The translations under genes and the position numbers were made by a program. From Comamonas koreensis (lineage in GTDB: Bacteria > Pseudomonadota > Gammaproteobacteria > Burkholderiales > Burkholderiaceae_C), in assembly GCF_021026195.1 (NCBI RefSeq), contig NZ_JAJNCT010000005.1, positions 275,231 through 339,230 of the forward strand: DNA of 64,000 nucleotides, read 5' to 3'. The notes below the pieces were generated by a model that ran no database searches, was not told where the DNA came from, and worked only from the letters and a program-made list of their open reading frames with translations. Of the stretch, positions 9,423 to 17,720 are shown in pieces (the first letter of the stretch is position 1; every line of letters begins with the position of its first letter).

Positions 9423-9448
9423 CCGAGCAGTGGACCTGCGCCGAGGTC

Positions 9449-12139
9449 TTACCTATTGGACTGCTTCTCAGCGCGTTGGCGCCGCCATGCCATCAGACCG
9501 ATCAGGCCGGCCAGACCACCCAAGGCCAGCGGTGCATTGACGGGCACACGCGCCAGGTCGCGCGTCTGCTTGGTCAACCGGTTGGTGATGGTAGCGGTGG
9601 CCGTCTGCCCAGCCACGACGCTGGCAGGCTGGCTATAGGTAGGCGCGGCCCACGCCATGCCATCCGGATCGGCCGGCAGGGTCTCCGTCACGGTGCACTG
9701 GCTGCCCGCTGGCACGGCAATGGGTGCGGCGCTTCCCTGGTTACCCGCCACGGCAATGCTGCCCGCGGTGCTGAAAGCAGGGTTGACGCAGGCCACGCCA
9801 AAGCTGATGGTGCCGTTGTACGGGGCCGCGCCTTCAGGCACTTGCACCGTCTTGTTGACCTGGAGCATGCCGGTCGCCGCCACGGTATTGCTCAAGGTGT
9901 TGGTGATCGTGGCAGCTTGCTCCTGGCCTGTCACCACCGGGCTGATTGGCGAATAGGCCGGAGGCCCCCAGGCGTAGCCCGCAGGCGCGGCGGGCAAGGT
10001 TTCGGTGACCGTGCACTGGCTGCCTGCTGGCACCGTGATGGGGTTGGACACGCCCTGGTTGTTGCTGACATAAATGCTGCCATTCTGCACAGGACCGCTG
10101 TCACAGCTCAGTGCAAAATCAATCGCACCGCTAAAGGGTGCTGCCCCCGATGGCGCGTTGACCTGTTTGCGCACAACGATGGTGCCAGTGCCCAGCCGGG
10201 ACTGCAGGTACCAGTTATTGCCCACCTTCACCAGCTCATAGACAAAATTGCCTTGGGCCACCGTGCCGCCATCGAGCGTGAAGGTCGCCGCTGAGTTGCC
10301 CGACACGTCGACCACCAGAATGCCGTTGCCGGTGGTCAACGCACCACCGCAGGCGGCACCTGCAGAAGGTGACACCTTGATCACCGTAGTGCCGCTGGTG
10401 TCTCCCACCACTTTCAGCACATCCGAGGGTGCACTGCTGTCGCCCAGGCAGGTATCTACCGCCAGTACCGCCGCATTGCTGCCGGTATAGCTGGACTGAA
10501 CGGTCAGCACATCGTTGGGCTCGCTGTCGACCAGATCGATGGTGGAGGCGTTTGAGCTGACCGGGCCATTCATCACAAAGGCGCCTGCACCTGCTTTGAA
10601 CCCCTGGAGCCTGGAGGCAGCCGTCATCGCAAGGCTGGTGTAAGTGGCGGTCTTGTCGCCATTGCTCTTCTCGACCAGGCTCCATACCGAGGCATTGTTC
10701 AAACCGATGTTGAGCGTGGAGCTGGGATAGGCTTTGTTGCTCAAACCTCTGGCCACGCTGGCATGGTCCAGCGTCAGCTGGACGGAGCTGGCTGTCGTAG
10801 AGCTGCGGTATTTGACGATGTCGATCAAATAGCCATTGCTCGCTGCGCTGAGGTCGGAGCCCTGGTCAAACAGGATCTGTGCATTTTGCTGACCGCTGTC
10901 GATGAGCAGCAGGGGGGCGGTGACGGACTGCGTTGTCACGGTTGCTTTGCCAAACTGCGCCTGGATATTTTGCGAATCCGTGCTGCTGCCCCAGTCGTCA
11001 ATGCCGATGGCCAACGCAGAGCGGCTGGCCTTGATACTGGCAGAACTGTTGGCACCGTTGGCAAGCAGCTGCGATCCGGAGACGGCCAGTTTGATGGCCG
11101 GGCTCATATAAGGCTGGCTGCCCCCAAGCGTCGGGTCCATGTCTATTTGCAGCGCACCAGTCGAGGTGACCAAGCCTTTGCCTGTACCGACGGCGCGGGA
11201 CTTGCCGACCTTGATGGCACTGCTGTCGGCGGCTGCGCCGCTTCTGACCAGTTTGATCGTGCTGTTGTTGAGCACGGCTTGCGAGACAGCCTCACCACCA
11301 CTGCCTGTGGCCGCGCCGGACACGTAGATTCCTTCCATGCGCTCGCCCGTCATCGACATATTGAGCTGGCCCTTGACCTCAATCTTGCCGGAGCTGCCAT
11401 TGCCAGCGTCCTGGTTTGCACCTTGAATGGCACGCAGGCCTGAGTTAAGAACCGGAGTTTTAGTCCCGCCAGAGGAGGTCTGGTTCAAGGCCAAGTTATC
11501 GAAGCTGACTGTGGTGAAGGTGCCGTTTCGCGCGGTGTTGTTTGTGCCACCCTCCCCGGAATCCACGGTAGATCCAGCCAGTACGCCGTATATGGCAACG
11601 CCACCAGACCTATTGTCGCCCGCATAGGTCATTGCCGCCGTGATATCGGCATTCGCAACGCTGACATTGACCCCACTATGGCTGCCAATGCTGCCTGTGT
11701 TCTCTGTGGAGGCGATATCCAGCTTGATGTTGCCAGCCTGCATGGACGCGTTTCTGCCTCCGGGCGCTCCGGGACCGGTCGCGTACTGGTTACCGATGCC
11801 ACCATAGCCACCTGTGACATGGGCTTTGATGTCTGCATTACCAATGGTCAACACGCTGTCGAGATTGGAACGGGTCAGGATGTAAAAGCCGGCCGCCCCG
11901 GTTTGCGAGAGTTGGCCCGCTGTGGGAGGCACAACGGTACAGGTAGCGTCGGGACCGCTATTTCCTGGCAAATAGGAGCCATCGGGCGCTTGGCTGCAGT
12001 TCTGTGCCTGGGCTGCTGCTGCCATGCACAAGAGCACTACGCCCACCGCCGTTTGCTTACCGCCGCGTTTGCTCACCTCGGAGCACGCCACCCAGGCACC
12101 CAACGCCGCGTTCCACTTGCTGGTATAGGTTTTGTTCAT
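9449..12139 (-). CDS. Large surface/secreted protein with ESPR signal, repeat region, two DUF5979-like domains and C-terminal sorting-type tail
   Basis: 896 residues. The N-terminus (NKTYTSKWNAALGAWVACSE, residues 2-21) matches the extended signal peptide region of type V secreted proteins, followed by a hydrophobic core and an AQAQ cleavage site near 45. Residues about 50-640 are Gly/Ser/Thr/Ala/Asn-rich with spaced hydrophobics, as in beta-helical adhesins. Two ~100-residue tandem units (roughly 10186-9888 and 9872-9565) share the motif VPAGSQCTVTETLPA and resemble DUF5979. The end is not an autotransporter barrel but VPVNAPLALGG, a hydrophobic helix, then WRRQRAEKQSNR, the three-part layout of sorting signals such as IPTL-CTERM. 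GGAGGTGAG precedes the start. Likely a cell-surface adhesin; function not demonstrated. Confidence 0.85.
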   Translation of the reverse strand: MNKTYTSKWNAALGAWVACSEVSKRGGKQTAVGVVLLCMAAAAQAQNCSQAPDGSYLPGNSGPDATCTVVPPTAGQLSQTGAAGFYILTRSNLDSVLTIGNADIKAHVTGGYGGIGNQYATGPGAPGGRNASMQAGNIKLDIASTENTGSIGSHSGVNVSVANADITAAMTYAGDNRSGGVAIYGVLAGSTVDSGEGGTNNTARNGTFTTVSFDNLALNQTSSGGTKTPVLNSGLRAIQGANQDAGNGSSGKIEVKGQLNMSMTGERMEGIYVSGAATGSGGEAVSQAVLNNSTIKLVRSGAAADSSAIKVGKSRAVGTGKGLVTSTGALQIDMDPTLGGSQPYMSPAIKLAVSGSQLLANGANSSASIKASRSALAIGIDDWGSSTDSQNIQAQFGKATVTTQSVTAPLLLIDSGQQNAQILFDQGSDLSAASNGYLIDIVKYRSSTTASSVQLTLDHASVARGLSNKAYPSSTLNIGLNNASVWSLVEKSNGDKTATYTSLAMTAASRLQGFKAGAGAFVMNGPVSSNASTIDLVDSEPNDVLTVQSSYTGSNAAVLAVDTCLGDSSAPSDVLKVVGDTSGTTVIKVSPSAGAACGGALTTGNGILVVDVSGNSAATFTLDGGTVAQGNFVYELVKVGNNWYLQSRLGTGTIVVRKQVNAPSGAAPFSGAIDFALSCDSGPVQNGSIYVSNNQGVSNPITVPAGSQCTVTETLPAAPAGYAWGPPAYSPISPVVTGQEQAATITNTLSNTVAATGMLQVNKTVQVPEGAAPYNGTISFGVACVNPAFSTAGSIAVAGNQGSAAPIAVPAGSQCTVTETLPADPDGMAWAAPTYSQPASVVAGQTATATITNRLTKQTRDLARVPVNAPLALGGLAGLIGLMAWRRQRAEKQSNR

Positions 12140-12254
12140 CTCACCTCCGTTGAACTATTGATCAATAGAATATCTATAAAAGAAACTCTAATAGCACGAC
12201 TGATTCTGAGACTGCGCCTCGCAAATGTCGAGGGTTAAATAACCTATTTCAAAC

Positions 12255-12267
12255 TGTCAATTAATGT
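12255..12267. repeat. 13-bp direct repeat, copy 1
   Basis: TGTCAATTAATGT occurs here and again, same orientation, at 12604-12616. This copy ends about 115 bp upstream of the minus-strand gene start at 12139. Possibly a shared regulator site. Confidence 0.5.
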
Positions 12268-12324
12268 GAACAAAACGCTGGTTGGGAGCCAAGCCATCAA
12301 TCCATTTAGAAACAAGCAATTGCA

Positions 12325-12338
12325 TTGATATATATCAA
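12325..12338. promoter_or_regulatory. Perfect FNR/Anr-type binding site
   Basis: TTGATATATATCAA is a perfect 14-bp palindrome that matches the FNR-family consensus TTGATNNNNATCAA at every specified base. It lies 186 bp from the start of the 12139 gene and 386 bp from that of the 12724 gene. It suggests oxygen-responsive control of one or both surface proteins. Confidence 0.65.
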
Positions 12339-12603
12339 ATCATATGCACCATAAATAAAACTGCTTGTTACGTTAACTATAACGGTCCGACAAAGCCAGC
12401 CATGAAATCACATCCTATTGATTTTTAATATAAATTTAAAATTCAAATGTTTTTCAGACTGAGGCTTCAGCGGCTGTAAACCATCGATTCAAAAAAAATA
12501 AAGGCGTGGCGGATACGAATAAAGGGGCATTTGATGGCTAGCCAAGAAACAAAATTTCACAATGTGCCATATTTGACTCTCTCCATCGCCAGATAGCACT
12601 GAT

Positions 12604-12616
12604 TGTCAATTAATGT
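12604..12616. repeat. 13-bp direct repeat, copy 2
   Basis: Second identical copy of TGTCAATTAATGT; it ends 107 bp upstream of the plus-strand start at 12724, a mirror of the distance seen for copy 1. Confidence 0.5.
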
Positions 12617-12723
12617 CACGCCAAAAATATACTGACGCTCTAATGCTATAAACCCAGGCTAATTCAATTCCTGCCTGAACAGTTCTGACCTGGTTATGGC
12701 AGTCCCTACCAGAGCTTTCAAAC

Positions 12724-14013
12724 ATGCTTTTGATTCGCCGTATCCCTTGCCCTACCCTGCTCATGGGACTGACCGTCGCAGCCCCCCTGACAGGCTTTGC
12801 CGAGCTGGTATACCGGCCAGATGCACCGCTGCCAATCCCCAGCTTTACCTGCAGCAATGCAGCTGATCCCAGCCCCACGGCAGGGGCGCTGAAAAATCCT
12901 GGACAGGTGCTCAACACCAATGCCGTCAGCATCAGCGACCGGGGCAACCAGCAGCGTTGGGCCTACGCGTTTGACCCCGCAGCACCCGGCTCTCACACCA
13001 TTCCTCAGGCGACTGCGGGGGCTACCGAAGAAATTCCTACGTCGTTCACCTTGCCCGGAAACGTGGTGCCTGCTGCCCTCAGCAGCCTGCCTGCTTTGGC
13101 CTGGCAGCATTTCTCGGGGCGTGAGGTGTTTGCCTATAACGGCGGTACTACAACCAGTCCCCAACTGGGCACTGGGCAATCGCTGGGCTCTGTCGGCTTC
13201 TACACCGCCAACCCCAATGGCGGTGCAGCCAGCAACCAGACGCGCTTTTTGCGCTACCAGTTCTATCTGGCGCCTGAGGCGGACGCAGCCAGCTACCAAC
13301 TGACCCTGGGCGGCGTGGGTGCCGATGACCAGATTGCCGGCTATTACATCAACGGCGTGTTGAGCGGCACCAACCCGGTTTTGGGCGCCGGCGCTACTGC
13401 AGACCTGCAGTGGAAAACGGGGCTGAACACGTTGACGATTGCACTGTTCGACACCATTCCGTCAGCCACACGCCTGGTTGTGGGCAATGCAAGTTCCTCG
13501 GCGTGTATCTTGCAGACCTTGGCGGTCAACGTGGCCGTTCAAGATCCTGTGATCACCACGGCGCAAACAGAGACCTTCAGCGGCATAGCCACCGCTGCAG
13601 CACCTGGCAGCAGCACCCCAACGCCACTGCCCGTGGGCACCCAGGTGGGCCTGACCCTCACTGGCCCGAACGGTTTCAGCGCGAGCCAAAACACCACCGT
13701 GACCGGCAGTGCCGGTGAATACAGCCTGATCTGGCCTGCGGGTCTGGAGCCTGGCAGCTACGAGGTGATCGCCCACCTGAGTGATCAGCCAACAGTGCAA
13801 TCGGGCGTTGGCAGCTTCACGGTGGAGGCCGTGGTCGTCCCTCCTCCGCCACCACCTCCGCCACCACCCCCTCCCCCTCCTCCCCCGCCGCCAGCTCCGC
13901 CGGTTCCGCCCACCCCACAAGCGGTTCCATCGCTAGGCGAATGGGGCGTCATCGGCTTGGGCACATGCCTGGCCTTGCTGGGCGGACGCCGCCTGCGCCG
14001 CCGACGGGTCTGA
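12724..14013 (+). CDS. IPTL-CTERM surface protein with polyproline spacer
   Basis: 429 residues with an N-terminal hydrophobic signal segment (about 8-27). The body is a secreted beta-rich region with an Ig-like stretch around 280-365 (VGLTLTGPNGFSASQNTTVT, GEYSLIWPAGLEPGSYEV). It is followed by an almost uninterrupted run of about 20 prolines, then VPSLGEWGVIGLG, a transmembrane helix and RRLRRRRV. That ending is the IPTL-CTERM signal, recognised by an exosortase-like or rhombosortase-like system to hold or process proteins at the cell surface. The polyproline run acts as a rigid wall-spanning spacer in analogous proteins. The ribosome site is weak. It is divergent from the ESPR protein and probably co-regulated with it. 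Confidence 0.85.
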   Translation: MLLIRRIPCPTLLMGLTVAAPLTGFAELVYRPDAPLPIPSFTCSNAADPSPTAGALKNPGQVLNTNAVSISDRGNQQRWAYAFDPAAPGSHTIPQATAGATEEIPTSFTLPGNVVPAALSSLPALAWQHFSGREVFAYNGGTTTSPQLGTGQSLGSVGFYTANPNGGAASNQTRFLRYQFYLAPEADAASYQLTLGGVGADDQIAGYYINGVLSGTNPVLGAGATADLQWKTGLNTLTIALFDTIPSATRLVVGNASSSACILQTLAVNVAVQDPVITTAQTETFSGIATAAAPGSSTPTPLPVGTQVGLTLTGPNGFSASQNTTVTGSAGEYSLIWPAGLEPGSYEVIAHLSDQPTVQSGVGSFTVEAVVVPPPPPPPPPPPPPPPPPPAPPVPPTPQAVPSLGEWGVIGLGTCLALLGGRRLRRRRV

Positions 14014-14023
14014 CTGAGGACGC

Positions 14024-14046
14024 AAGCCGCTTTTTAGCGGCTTTTG
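14024..14046 (+). terminator. Rho-independent terminator after the IPTL-CTERM gene
   Basis: AAGCCGC / GCGGCTT stem of 7 bp with a TTTTTA loop, followed by TTGCTT, 10 nt after the stop codon. Confidence 0.75.
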
Positions 14047-14267
14047 CTTGCTGCAAATTTCGGCATGTCCATCCGACGCGTCACGCATCGCAGCTCCTTC
14101 CACACTGCCGGTCTTGTCAGCCGATCGCGAGAGTTCCCGCAATATCGAAATGCACTCTGGCTAAAGATGTCCAGGCAGAACGCAAGAAAAAGGCGGCTCG
14201 GTAGGTTCCAGGCAAGCAAAATGTAAGAATTACTTACTAGAATGTAAATATTTACAATGGAGATACG

Positions 14268-15125
14268 ATGATTTTCAAGAAGATTGCAGTGGTGGGTGCC
14301 TTGCTCGGTACCAGTTTGGCTTACGCATTTGCGCCTCAGACGGGTACCTGGATCATGACCAGCGAAGTCAACGGCAAACCAGGCCGTGGTTTGGCCATTG
14401 ATGTGCAGGACAACACCTTGGTCATGCAAATGTATGCCTACGATGCCAGCGGCAATGCCACGTTCTACATGACCAGCGGCACCCTGGCCGATGACCGCTA
14501 CTCTGCGCCTCTGAACAAATACCGTGGTGGCCGTTATCTGGGCAGCGGCGATCTGTCGGGCAAGGAGGACGGCAGTGCAGGTACTGTGTCGATCCGCTTT
14601 GAATCGGGAACCAAAGGCTATATCACCTTGCCTGGGGAGGCAGAGAAAGAAATTTCGCGCTTCAACTTTGCCTATGGCAACAATCCCGAGGGCCTCAAGG
14701 GCATCTGGATTTTCAGCCCCCTGAATTCATTGACGCCCACTTCGGACTTTTTCAGGCTCGAAAAGATGCAAGCGGCAACAGCCAATGGCAATGGGCTGAT
14801 CACCACCGCGGCAGGCACCTTTGGCTGCGAATACCAGGTGTCTGGAGCCGCCGTGGGCACAGTGATTTGCGCAAAGGTGAGCGCAGCGGGCAGATTGCTC
14901 GGCGGCTATCAATTCAGCTACAGCGTGAATGAGGGAGAAGGCTACTACCTCAATAGCGCTGGTGCACGAGCATCTATCGCCACCATGCACCGCTTGGCGA
15001 ATCGCGCAGATACCGGAACGGGCATCATCCTCAAGACCGAAGCCAATGACGACAGCGTCGCACCTGCCGTTAGCCCTGAACAGCTCCGCCTGGCGATCGA
15101 AAGCGTGGCTGCACAAGCTGAGTAA
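14268..15125 (+). CDS. Secreted protein with one GKPGRG repeat domain (paralogue of 50441 and 51991 genes)
   Basis: 285 residues with a signal peptide (MIFKKIAVVGALLGTSLAYA, cleavage near 20). Residues about 22-130 form one unit: GTWIMTSEVNGKPGRGLAID, then AYDASGNATFYMTSG, YRGGRYLGSG and LPGEAEKEISRFNF. The same unit occurs twice in each of the two genes at 50441-53607. The C-terminal half (about 135-285) is a second region with two cysteines (GCEYQV, VICAKV) that could form a disulfide. A GGAG precedes the ATG by about 6 nt. I recognise no characterised family; the function is unknown. Export to the periplasm or surface is inferred from the signal peptide. Confidence 0.85.
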   Translation: MIFKKIAVVGALLGTSLAYAFAPQTGTWIMTSEVNGKPGRGLAIDVQDNTLVMQMYAYDASGNATFYMTSGTLADDRYSAPLNKYRGGRYLGSGDLSGKEDGSAGTVSIRFESGTKGYITLPGEAEKEISRFNFAYGNNPEGLKGIWIFSPLNSLTPTSDFFRLEKMQAATANGNGLITTAAGTFGCEYQVSGAAVGTVICAKVSAAGRLLGGYQFSYSVNEGEGYYLNSAGARASIATMHRLANRADTGTGIILKTEANDDSVAPAVSPEQLRLAIESVAAQAE

Positions 15126-15156
15126 ATGCCCTGGCTGGCCCAGGCTTTAAACCCAA

Positions 15157-15178
15157 ACCGCCCCAGGGCGGTTTTTTC
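15157..15178 (+). terminator. Rho-independent terminator after the 14268 gene
   Basis: AACCGCCC / GGGCGGTT stem followed by a T run, 31 nt after the stop. It may also serve the convergent acyltransferase gene. Confidence 0.85.
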
Positions 15179-15196
15179 ATGCCTTTATGGCAACGC

Positions 15197-16300
15197 TCAA
15201 CCAGACACACCAACGACGGGTTTGCGCCGAAGCCCCAGCGAGAAATCCTTCTTGCTCCATCGCTTGAACAGCTGCAAAGCTGGCTCCTCTACCAGCTTCC
15301 AGGACATCAGCGCGACGACCCAGGTCAAAGGGATCGCCATCACCGTCATTTGCAGCGGCGTGGCGGCAGGATAGAACTTGGCGATCAGCTGCTGTATCGG
15401 CCAGCCATACAAATAGGTGCCATAGGAGATATCCAGCAGCCAGCGCGGGGATGGCAGGCGTGGAACATAGGCGAGCCAGAAAACAAAATAAATGAGCGCA
15501 GCGGAACAGGCCAGTTCATAGTGCACCGTATGCCGGCAGGCCCATGCCACGCCGGCCAATACCGCCACGATGGATAGATGCAAGGGGATGCGCGCTTTAT
15601 GGATGTAGAACAGTGCGCCACAGGCAAAGAACAAGGTCAGCCGGGCAGCCTCTTGCAATGGGACGGATTGGAGCTGGGCAGACTGGTAGGTCCAGATGGC
15701 AAATCCTGCTATCAAGGCCGTGGTCAACCAGCGCCAGGAAAAAATGCCCAGTAGCCCCAGCAAGCCCATATAGAGGTACATGCTGCCTTCAATCGGCAGT
15801 GTCCAGAGGGAGCCATTAACGGCGGGGCTGTAGCGGTTGCTTTCAAACACACCGGGCAGCAGCCACTGTATTTCTGCCAGTGATGCGTTGGACCACACAT
15901 AGGACCACGTCAGCGGAGATGACCAGTAATCGGCCTGCGATTGCACGGTGATGAGAGGCCCCATCACCAGCGCGCAGACCAGCACGCAAACCCATAACCC
16001 GGGGAACAGACGCATCGCGCGCGCCAGTGCAAACCGAACGATGGACTTGCTGCGCTCGAGGCTGCCCGCAACCAGAAAGCCGCTGATCAGAAAAAATACC
16101 GCCACCGCGACATCGCCCGAATAACGGTAGCCCAGGTACTGGGTAAAAAAGTCGCGCTGGCCACTGCCCAATGCCGCAAGCGCAAAGCCATGTCCGTAGA
16201 TCACGAGCGTGGCAGCCACCAACCGGATCAGCAGAAAATTATCCTTGCGCCCCTCTGCTCCGCCGGCTGCCTCCAGGTAATGTCCAATGCTGTGTCTCAT
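15197..16300 (-). CDS. Acyltransferase-3 (OafA/YrhL-type) integral membrane protein
   Basis: 367 residues with about ten hydrophobic helices. The opening NFLLIRLVAATLVIYGHGFA carries the R..H pattern of the acyltransferase_3 family, followed by FFLISGFLVAGSLERSKSIV. Family members move acetyl or other acyl groups from the cytoplasm onto extracellular sugars (O-antigen, exopolysaccharide, peptidoglycan). The length is normal for a version without a SGNH domain. No polysaccharide cluster surrounds it, so the acceptor is unknown. It is convergent with the 14268 gene and stands alone. Confidence 0.88.
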   Translation of the reverse strand: MRHSIGHYLEAAGGAEGRKDNFLLIRLVAATLVIYGHGFALAALGSGQRDFFTQYLGYRYSGDVAVAVFFLISGFLVAGSLERSKSIVRFALARAMRLFPGLWVCVLVCALVMGPLITVQSQADYWSSPLTWSYVWSNASLAEIQWLLPGVFESNRYSPAVNGSLWTLPIEGSMYLYMGLLGLLGIFSWRWLTTALIAGFAIWTYQSAQLQSVPLQEAARLTLFFACGALFYIHKARIPLHLSIVAVLAGVAWACRHTVHYELACSAALIYFVFWLAYVPRLPSPRWLLDISYGTYLYGWPIQQLIAKFYPAATPLQMTVMAIPLTWVVALMSWKLVEEPALQLFKRWSKKDFSLGLRRKPVVGVSG

Positions 16301-16619
16301 AGAGTTTTATCGTTCGGCCAATATGCGTGGCATAAGTTGTATGGGTGCGGCTCAGCATGCGCAAAGCCGGCCCATGGCTATGCCAAGGACCAGCTTAGAG
16401 GCGCGCTACCAACATCCACCCTGTCAGATGGCAGCGTCGGCAGCCATTCGGTGGCTTTTTAAAGAGCCGCCCATCGCGACAAGCGCAACTATGCCATGTT
16501 TACACAGCCTTTACGGGCCTTTTCCTGCGCACGCAATTCCGCTTGGACAGTGCTGCGCGCGCGTGCACCGCCTGGCCTACGGGCAATGGATGTCTCAAGG
16601 GCCTGACTCCCTTCACGCA
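16301..16619. other. Intergenic region, 319 bp, no gene recognised
   Basis: Lies between the acyltransferase start and the end of the siderophore operon. It holds a short 5-bp hairpin followed by TTTTT (16442-16460), which is at best a weak terminator, and presumably the promoter of the acyltransferase gene. Open frames here have no ribosome site or recognisable protein. Confidence 0.5.
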
Positions 16620-17720
16620 TCAACGCCAATAGGTATGCACCAGTGACCTGGTCTGCACCGAGGACGGCAGCCTACCCAGACTGCGGCGCACGGCCTGCGT
16701 CAACGGCAACCCGCCTGCGACCCACAGCACCGTATCGCCCTGCTCCCAATCCTGCAGTGCCAGCCACTGCAGCACCTGCGCAATCTCCAGCTGCGACGCA
16801 CCGGGCACGCCGCCGCGCAACCAGGTGACCTGCATGCCGGCAAACGCTGGCGCCAACGCGGCTTGCTCCTGGGCATCCGACACCCAGAGCAGCAAAGTGG
16901 TGGATGGGCCCGCCCGCCGCGCCTGCGCAATGCGGGCCGCTGCGGGCAAGGCACAGGCGTCTGCCACCAGCACGCAGTGCTTGGCTTGCGGCACCAGGCC
17001 GCCGGCGGGGCTCAGCACCCCCACCTCGCTGCCCGGTTGCGCGCTGGCGGCCCAGACGGCGCCGGGCCCGGCCATCTGCGGATCGCCATGGCCCATGCCA
17101 TGGTGGAGCAAGGCATCAACCTCCAGCCAGCCCTCTTCGGTATCCATGGCGCTGATCGTGTAGGTGCGGCGCGCCAATGCCGGTTTGCCGGCCGGCCAAT
17201 GCAGGCGGTTGACATCGACCAAGGTGGGCCAGGCGGCTGCCTGGCCGGGCTCGGGCAAGAGCATGCGCACATGCAAGCCACCGGGGGCAAAGGCGCTGAT
17301 ATCAGTCGCCGCCAGGCGGATGCGTCGCATGCGCGGCGATAGCGCCTGGTTGCTGAGCACGCGCATCACCTGCAGTTGGGCGGTGGCCGGCGGGGCATCA
17401 CCTTCCCAGACCACCTCCCAGCTGCCCTCCAGCCAAGCCATCTGGTCGGCAAACTCGGCCAGGTGTTCGGCCAAAGACAGCTGCATCAACTCCCCCATGC
17501 GCGGCGCCACGGGTTGCAGCAGGCAGTCGATGCTGCTGGCGCTGGTTTGCTGCAGCCTGACCGTGCCCACATCGGCCAAGGCCAGCAACAAGGTGCCCGC
17601 TTGGGGCTGGGTTACGTCAATGCCTTCATCGCGCCAATGCTGCAGCAGCCAATCCACAAATGCGCTGGCTTGCGGCAGATGGATTTGGGCCTTGCGCGAG
17701 AGATTCTGCGGAGCTGTCAT
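16620..17720 (-). CDS. Siderophore-interacting protein (FAD/NAD(P)H ferric-siderophore reductase family)
   Basis: 366 residues from ATG 17720. This start overlaps the stop of the upstream MFS gene (ATGA, 17717-17720), so longer in-frame extensions into that gene are rejected. The FAD-binding beta-barrel carries the flavin motif RRTYTISAMD around residue 200, followed by a C-terminal NAD(P)-binding domain (SEVGVLSPAGGLV, LLWVSDAQEQ, DTVLWVAGGLP). Such proteins reduce Fe(III)-siderophore in the cytoplasm to release iron. It has an N-terminal extension of about 100 residues compared with minimal ViuB-type reductases. It is the last gene of a three-gene siderophore operon. Confidence 0.9.
   Translation of the reverse strand: MTAPQNLSRKAQIHLPQASAFVDWLLQHWRDEGIDVTQPQAGTLLLALADVGTVRLQQTSASSIDCLLQPVAPRMGELMQLSLAEHLAEFADQMAWLEGSWEVVWEGDAPPATAQLQVMRVLSNQALSPRMRRIRLAATDISAFAPGGLHVRMLLPEPGQAAAWPTLVDVNRLHWPAGKPALARRTYTISAMDTEEGWLEVDALLHHGMGHGDPQMAGPGAVWAASAQPGSEVGVLSPAGGLVPQAKHCVLVADACALPAAARIAQARRAGPSTTLLLWVSDAQEQAALAPAFAGMQVTWLRGGVPGASQLEIAQVLQWLALQDWEQGDTVLWVAGGLPLTQAVRRSLGRLPSSVQTRSLVHTYWR

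Larger units (their letters stand above)
12140..12723. promoter_or_regulatory. AT-rich divergent intergenic region between two surface-protein genes
   Basis: 584 bp without a convincing gene, clearly richer in A+T than the rest of the window. It serves as the upstream region of both flanking genes, which point away from each other. It holds a perfect FNR-type palindrome (12325-12338) and a 13-bp direct repeat lying about 110 bp from each start codon (listed separately). No unambiguous sigma-70 promoter could be assigned by eye because many AT-rich hexamers compete. Confidence 0.75.

Noticed and set aside
12140-12723. Genomic island or mobile element at the AT-rich gap
   Set aside because: No integrase, transposase, terminal repeats or tRNA target is visible; the base composition is explained as a regulatory region.
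16287-16646. Open frames in the gap after the acyltransferase gene
   Set aside because: No ribosome site, no hydrophobic or domain pattern, overlaps the flanking genes.
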